DNA of 19,332 nt from Pleurotus ostreatus/Saccharomyces cerevisiae fusant (lineage: Eukaryota > Opisthokonta). A program made the translations under genes and the position numbers. Numbering within the stretch: position 1 is the first letter of the stretch; each line of letters begins with the position of its first letter. The stretch is from assembly GCA_024196135.1 (NCBI GenBank), contig JAMQCK010000604.1, positions 1 to 19,332 of the forward strand, written 5' to 3'. The notes under the pieces are model-generated. The model searched no databases. It saw only the letters and a list, made by a program, of their open reading frames with translations, and was not told the DNA's origin. Positions 16,035-19,332 of the stretch are shown here, in pieces.

Positions 16035-16243
16035 CTTCGTCGCGCTAGTAGCGCAGCTATGACTGTGAAGATGGGTACTGAGTGAGTAGAGATGCGTGCG
16101 TGTCGATAGCTTGCTCACGGCGGCTCCACAGATAGAGGTCTGTTCCGTAGTTAGAGGGGAAATACACAAGTCGTCACCCTTGTACGTTCCCTTCCCCGTC
16201 AACGCAGCTACGTAGGCACGACATCATCGTGGGGAGCGATATC

Positions 16244-16249
16244 TATAAG
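16244..16249 (+). promoter_or_regulatory. Possible TATA box of the P450 gene
   Basis: TATAAG stands 53 bp before the ATG at 16302, inside the 267-bp gap after the upstream membrane protein gene. Position and sequence fit a core promoter, but nothing else supports it. Confidence 0.3.
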
Positions 16250-16301
16250 AGCCGTATTAATGCGTGCCGCCGTCGTTGTCTCGGCTTCTCCTACGCTCAC
16301 C

Positions 16302-18302
16302 ATGACGCTTGTGACCTTCTTTGCTATCACCGCGACCTTTGCCTTCGTGGCGTATCTCATCCGTCGCCGCCCAAAATTTCTACCTCTTCCTCCGGGACCA
16401 AAGCGACTTCCGCTTATTGGCAACTTACTCGACATGCCTTCGACCTACGAATGGGAGACGTATATGCAATGGGCGAAGGACTTTGGTGAGTTTGGTAGTC
16501 GCATGCGCGGGGCAGAAATACTCGTTGATGCCCGCACAGAGACGGATATCCTGCACTTAGATGCTGGTGGCACCTCGATTGTCGTGCTTGACTCGTATGA
16601 GGCCTGCTGCGATCTTCTGGAGAAACGCGCGAGATTCTATTCCGACCGGTAAGCTGATATCCGTGCTTTCCATTGCTCGATGTGGTACTACCGACGGCAA
16701 AATCAGACCGTCGTTTCCTATGACCATCGATCTCATGGGGATGGACTTCAACTTCGCTACTATACCATACGGTAAGGGAAGGGCATTCAAAGCCACCGCA
16801 TGATCCTGACAAGCGCAATTGTGGCCTAGGGGACAAATGGTGAGTAAGTTGGACGTGTGCATAGATCGCGCGGAAGTTGAGGCTTGTCAGGCGCGCTCGT
16901 CGGCGGATCGCACACGAAGCACTACACGAGAAGGCCTCCATCGGCTTCCGACCGCTCGAGCTCAAGGTGACGCACGCTTTCTTGCGCAACATGCTTGCGG
17001 CTGGCGAGGACGACCTGGAAGCGGAGGTCAGACTGTACGTTGATTGACCAATCTCTCGCCACTCTAGTGCTGATGTTCTCGCTGCTCGGCAGGATGACCG
17101 GACGGCTGATCCTTGCTGCCGCTTATGGCGTCGACGTACGCACTAAGGAAGATCCCCACGTCGTAGAAGCCGACGCGCTCATGCGCATGCTCACGACATC
17201 GGCGGTGCCGTCATCCTACCTTGTGAACAGCGTCCCCGCCCTCAAACACGTCCCTGAGTGGATGCCTGGAGCGTCGTCTTCCATTCCCGGCCAGTCTGAG
17301 GCTGACATATGTCTGAACAGGCGCAGACTTCAAAGTCGAGGCTCGAGAATGGCATGACCGAGCGCAGGAAATCGTGGATCAACCTTTCAACGAGGTGAAG
17401 CAGAGCATGGTATGTGACTTTCTCTTTCAGCTGATGGCAGCTTGCAGGTAGATGGGACCCCGGAGAGACCGTCTTTCGTCTCCCGATCCCTTGAAAAGGG
17501 TGCCGAGGACCGAGTCATTCGTGACGCGGCGGCTACAATGTATAATGGTGGTACAGATACGGTCAGTCCGTGACTTCTTCTGCTGTTATTGTCCAGATGC
17601 CGCACCATCCACTTACATCTGCACACAGACTGTGGTCACAATCCTCAACTTCGTGCTGGCTATGCTTGATAATCCGTCGCTGCAATGTTGCGCGCAGTCC
17701 GATCTGGACGACGTGCTCGGCCCTTTGCGAGGAGCGGACGGCGGATTAGGACGACTTCCGGTGTTCGATGATGAAGAGCGGCTCCCTTATATAGCAGCCC
17801 TCGCGCGCGAAAGCTCGCGGTACAGGCCCGTCTTACCGATGGTGAGCTCACTCGCTCTTGTACTTTGATAGCTGACTTCACATTTTAAGTCCGTCCCACA
17901 CGCCTACAACGGCGAAGAGCCAGATATATACAAGGGATATGCCATTCCCTGTGGCTCAGTAGTCATTCCCAACGTCTGGTGAGTGTGAGCGACTTCTTCA
18001 AGTCCACCATCTTACTGAACTCCGCAGGTCCATAGCGCACGACGAGGGTGCGTATCCAGACTCGTACACCTTCAAGCCCGAACGCTTCCTCAACGCGGAC
18101 GGCAAACTGGATCCCAACGTCCGCGACCCGGGAAACTTCATCTTCGGAGTGAGCATCACCCTTCGCTTCTCACCACGCTTCGACGTCGAGCTCGCGCGTC
18201 TTTACTCAGTTCGGTCGCCGCAATTGCATCGGACGCCACATGGCCTACGCCTCACTATGGATCACGATTGCTTCCATCCTGCGAGTGTACAACATAGAGA
18301 AG
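16302..18302 (+). CDS. Cytochrome P450 monooxygenase, fungal microsomal type
   Basis: It is a heme-thiolate monooxygenase using electrons from NADPH-P450 reductase at the ER; its substrate is unknown. Exons: 16302-16485, 16540-16648, 16707-16771, 16830-16839, 16891-17034, 17093-17268, 17321-17409, 17448-17561, 17629-17841, 17890-17978, 18028-18148, 18210-18302, about 469 codons so far. An N-terminal anchor helix is followed by LPLPPGPKRLPLIGNLLDMP. The C-helix WRARRR, I-helix NGGTDTT, ExxR as ESSR (17809-17820), FKPERF and heme loop FGFGRRNCIGR with Cys at 18225-18227 are all present. It resembles P450s often labelled O-methylsterigmatocystin oxidoreductase-like in polypores. The donor expected at 17269-17270 is GA, not GT. 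The C-terminal 40 or so residues are uncertain: a candidate last exon is 18379-18579, ending in TGA, but it lacks the usual PF.C motif. The start has context CACCATG; an upstream in-frame ATG at 16260 is less likely. Confidence 0.85.
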
Positions 18303-19332
18303 GTACGCTGTGATACGCCTGACGGCTGAAAAACGCGGAAATCGCATATAAATGCGTAATAAGCACGTATCACTCTAGCCTAGATGGGCGGATCCGTATA
18401 TACCGCACCGACGTCGTGACTGTACAACGGGCGCGTCGGGGGTATTTTATGACTACAAAGGCGGGAGATTACGCTTCCCAACCTTACAATCAGATGATCG
18501 AGCGGTCTCATCCATCTGCACCGACTGTCCAGGGATAGCGGCGAGCTCCTCAGCGCCTGACGACCAATCTGCGCGTTGAGGATGACATCCTGCGAGTCCT
18601 TTGGCGGGCATCATCCTTGTGGTAGGCGTACTAGCGTGCCACAGCCTTCAGTCGGATTGCCTCTACCGCAATTCATATCGTCGTCTATTGTTTGGGGCTC
18701 GGACAGGTCGCCCTTACCCTACATTGTCATGCGGAGACACGCAGAGACTCGCCACAGCGGGACTCGAACCATGGGCGTGACATTCACGTGACTTCGGCCC
18801 GCGATCACATGATCGGGCCGCACCGAACATGACTCGAACCGATTGTCGTCGCCGATACGCCGCGCACGCCTCGGCAAGGGCATCGTTCACCGCGTCTCAT
18901 CAGTCCAGAATGCGTGCTCTTCACCGCGCAGGCCTCTGAGCCCGCGTCGCGCCCGAGGAGAGCGGTGGAACCCAAGCAGGCACTGTCCCTTGGTACTCAT
19001 CTACAAGCATGGCAATGCGCTCGGCATCGCAGCGCAGCAGGATACCCTACAAGTCAGCCGCTCTACCGCCAGGAACCGCAGCAGGAAGCGTCAAGGATAA
19101 GGAGGAAATGCATGTGGAAACAGCTAAAGTTGGACTTTGACTCATAGATAGGGTTTGTGTCATGCCGATCGGTCTGGATTGCCGAGACGATCTCGCCGCC
19201 TCATATACCGAGCTGTACATACGATTCAGGGACTCCCCCTGGCTGCCCCCATGCCCCCAGGCAGGAGATCCAACCATACCACCTACCATACCACACATCA
19301 ATGACATGTTCCGCGTTTGCAGCGCGTTAATC
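18303..19332. other. 3' region of the P450 gene and noncoding DNA
   Basis: The start contains the last P450 intron (18303-18378, if the candidate last exon is used) and that exon. Beyond about 18580 I see no gene. Weak tRNA-like traces occur on the minus strand: B-box-like GGTTCGAGTC at 18760-18769 and 18830-18839 (read in reverse), and a D-arm/anticodon-arm-like segment around 19047-19070. None folds into a full tRNA. An imperfect inverted repeat lies at 18795-18820. Short open frames here show no recognisable motif. Confidence 0.5.

Noticed and set aside
18795..18820. Inverted repeat as a transposon end or terminator
   Set aside because: The arms differ by two bases, no target duplication or partner copy is seen, and short palindromes are common in GC-rich DNA.
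1..19332. CRISPR array, bacterial operon or phage content
   Set aside because: Spliceosomal introns, fungal families and an LTR retrotransposon show a eukaryotic origin; no regularly spaced repeats were seen.

Overview
The window looks like nuclear DNA of a basidiomycete fungus, most likely an agaricomycete (wood-rot or polypore type). The evidence is gene structure (many short GT-AG introns of about 38-60 nt, tiny exons, GC-rich coding sequence), three multi-pass membrane protein genes of types that are abundant in these fungi, a typical multi-exon fungal cytochrome P450, and a Ty3/Gypsy element whose reverse transcriptase carries the signature common in agaricomycete elements. All family assignments are from motif recognition; no search was run.

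Layout: (1) <1-1236, plus strand: 3' part of a seven-helix-type membrane protein gene. (2) 1370-2407, minus strand: 3' half of a DUF6533-like membrane protein gene. (3) 2408-11892: a complete LTR retrotransposon with two 267-bp LTRs that read as identical, a CATTA target-site duplication, a polypurine tract and one uninterrupted 2891-codon gag-pol frame. (4) 11893-12461, minus strand: 5' half of the same DUF6533-like gene. Across the empty site its 13 proposed exons join with consistent phases into a protein of about 305 residues, so the element sits in a coding exon of an otherwise intact gene. (5) 12462-14665: about 2.2 kb with no gene I can recognise. (6) 14666-16034, plus strand: a second seven-helix-type gene in eight exons with one apparent +1 frameshift. 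(7) 16302 to at least 18302, plus strand: cytochrome P450 with all catalytic motifs, but one splice donor reads GA instead of GT. (8) 18303-19332: P450 tail and noncoding DNA with a few weak tRNA-like pieces.

The element's protein, in order: disordered N-terminus, coiled coil, Gag capsid-like region, CCHC zinc knuckle, a second zinc-knuckle-like motif followed by about 330 residues I cannot assign, aspartic protease, reverse transcriptase, RNase H, HHCC/DDE integrase with a GPY motif, chromodomain-like module, and an additional C-terminal region of about 400 residues I cannot assign. These two unassigned blocks are the best candidates for something undescribed. The likely consequence for the host is recent loss of one membrane protein gene on this haplotype.
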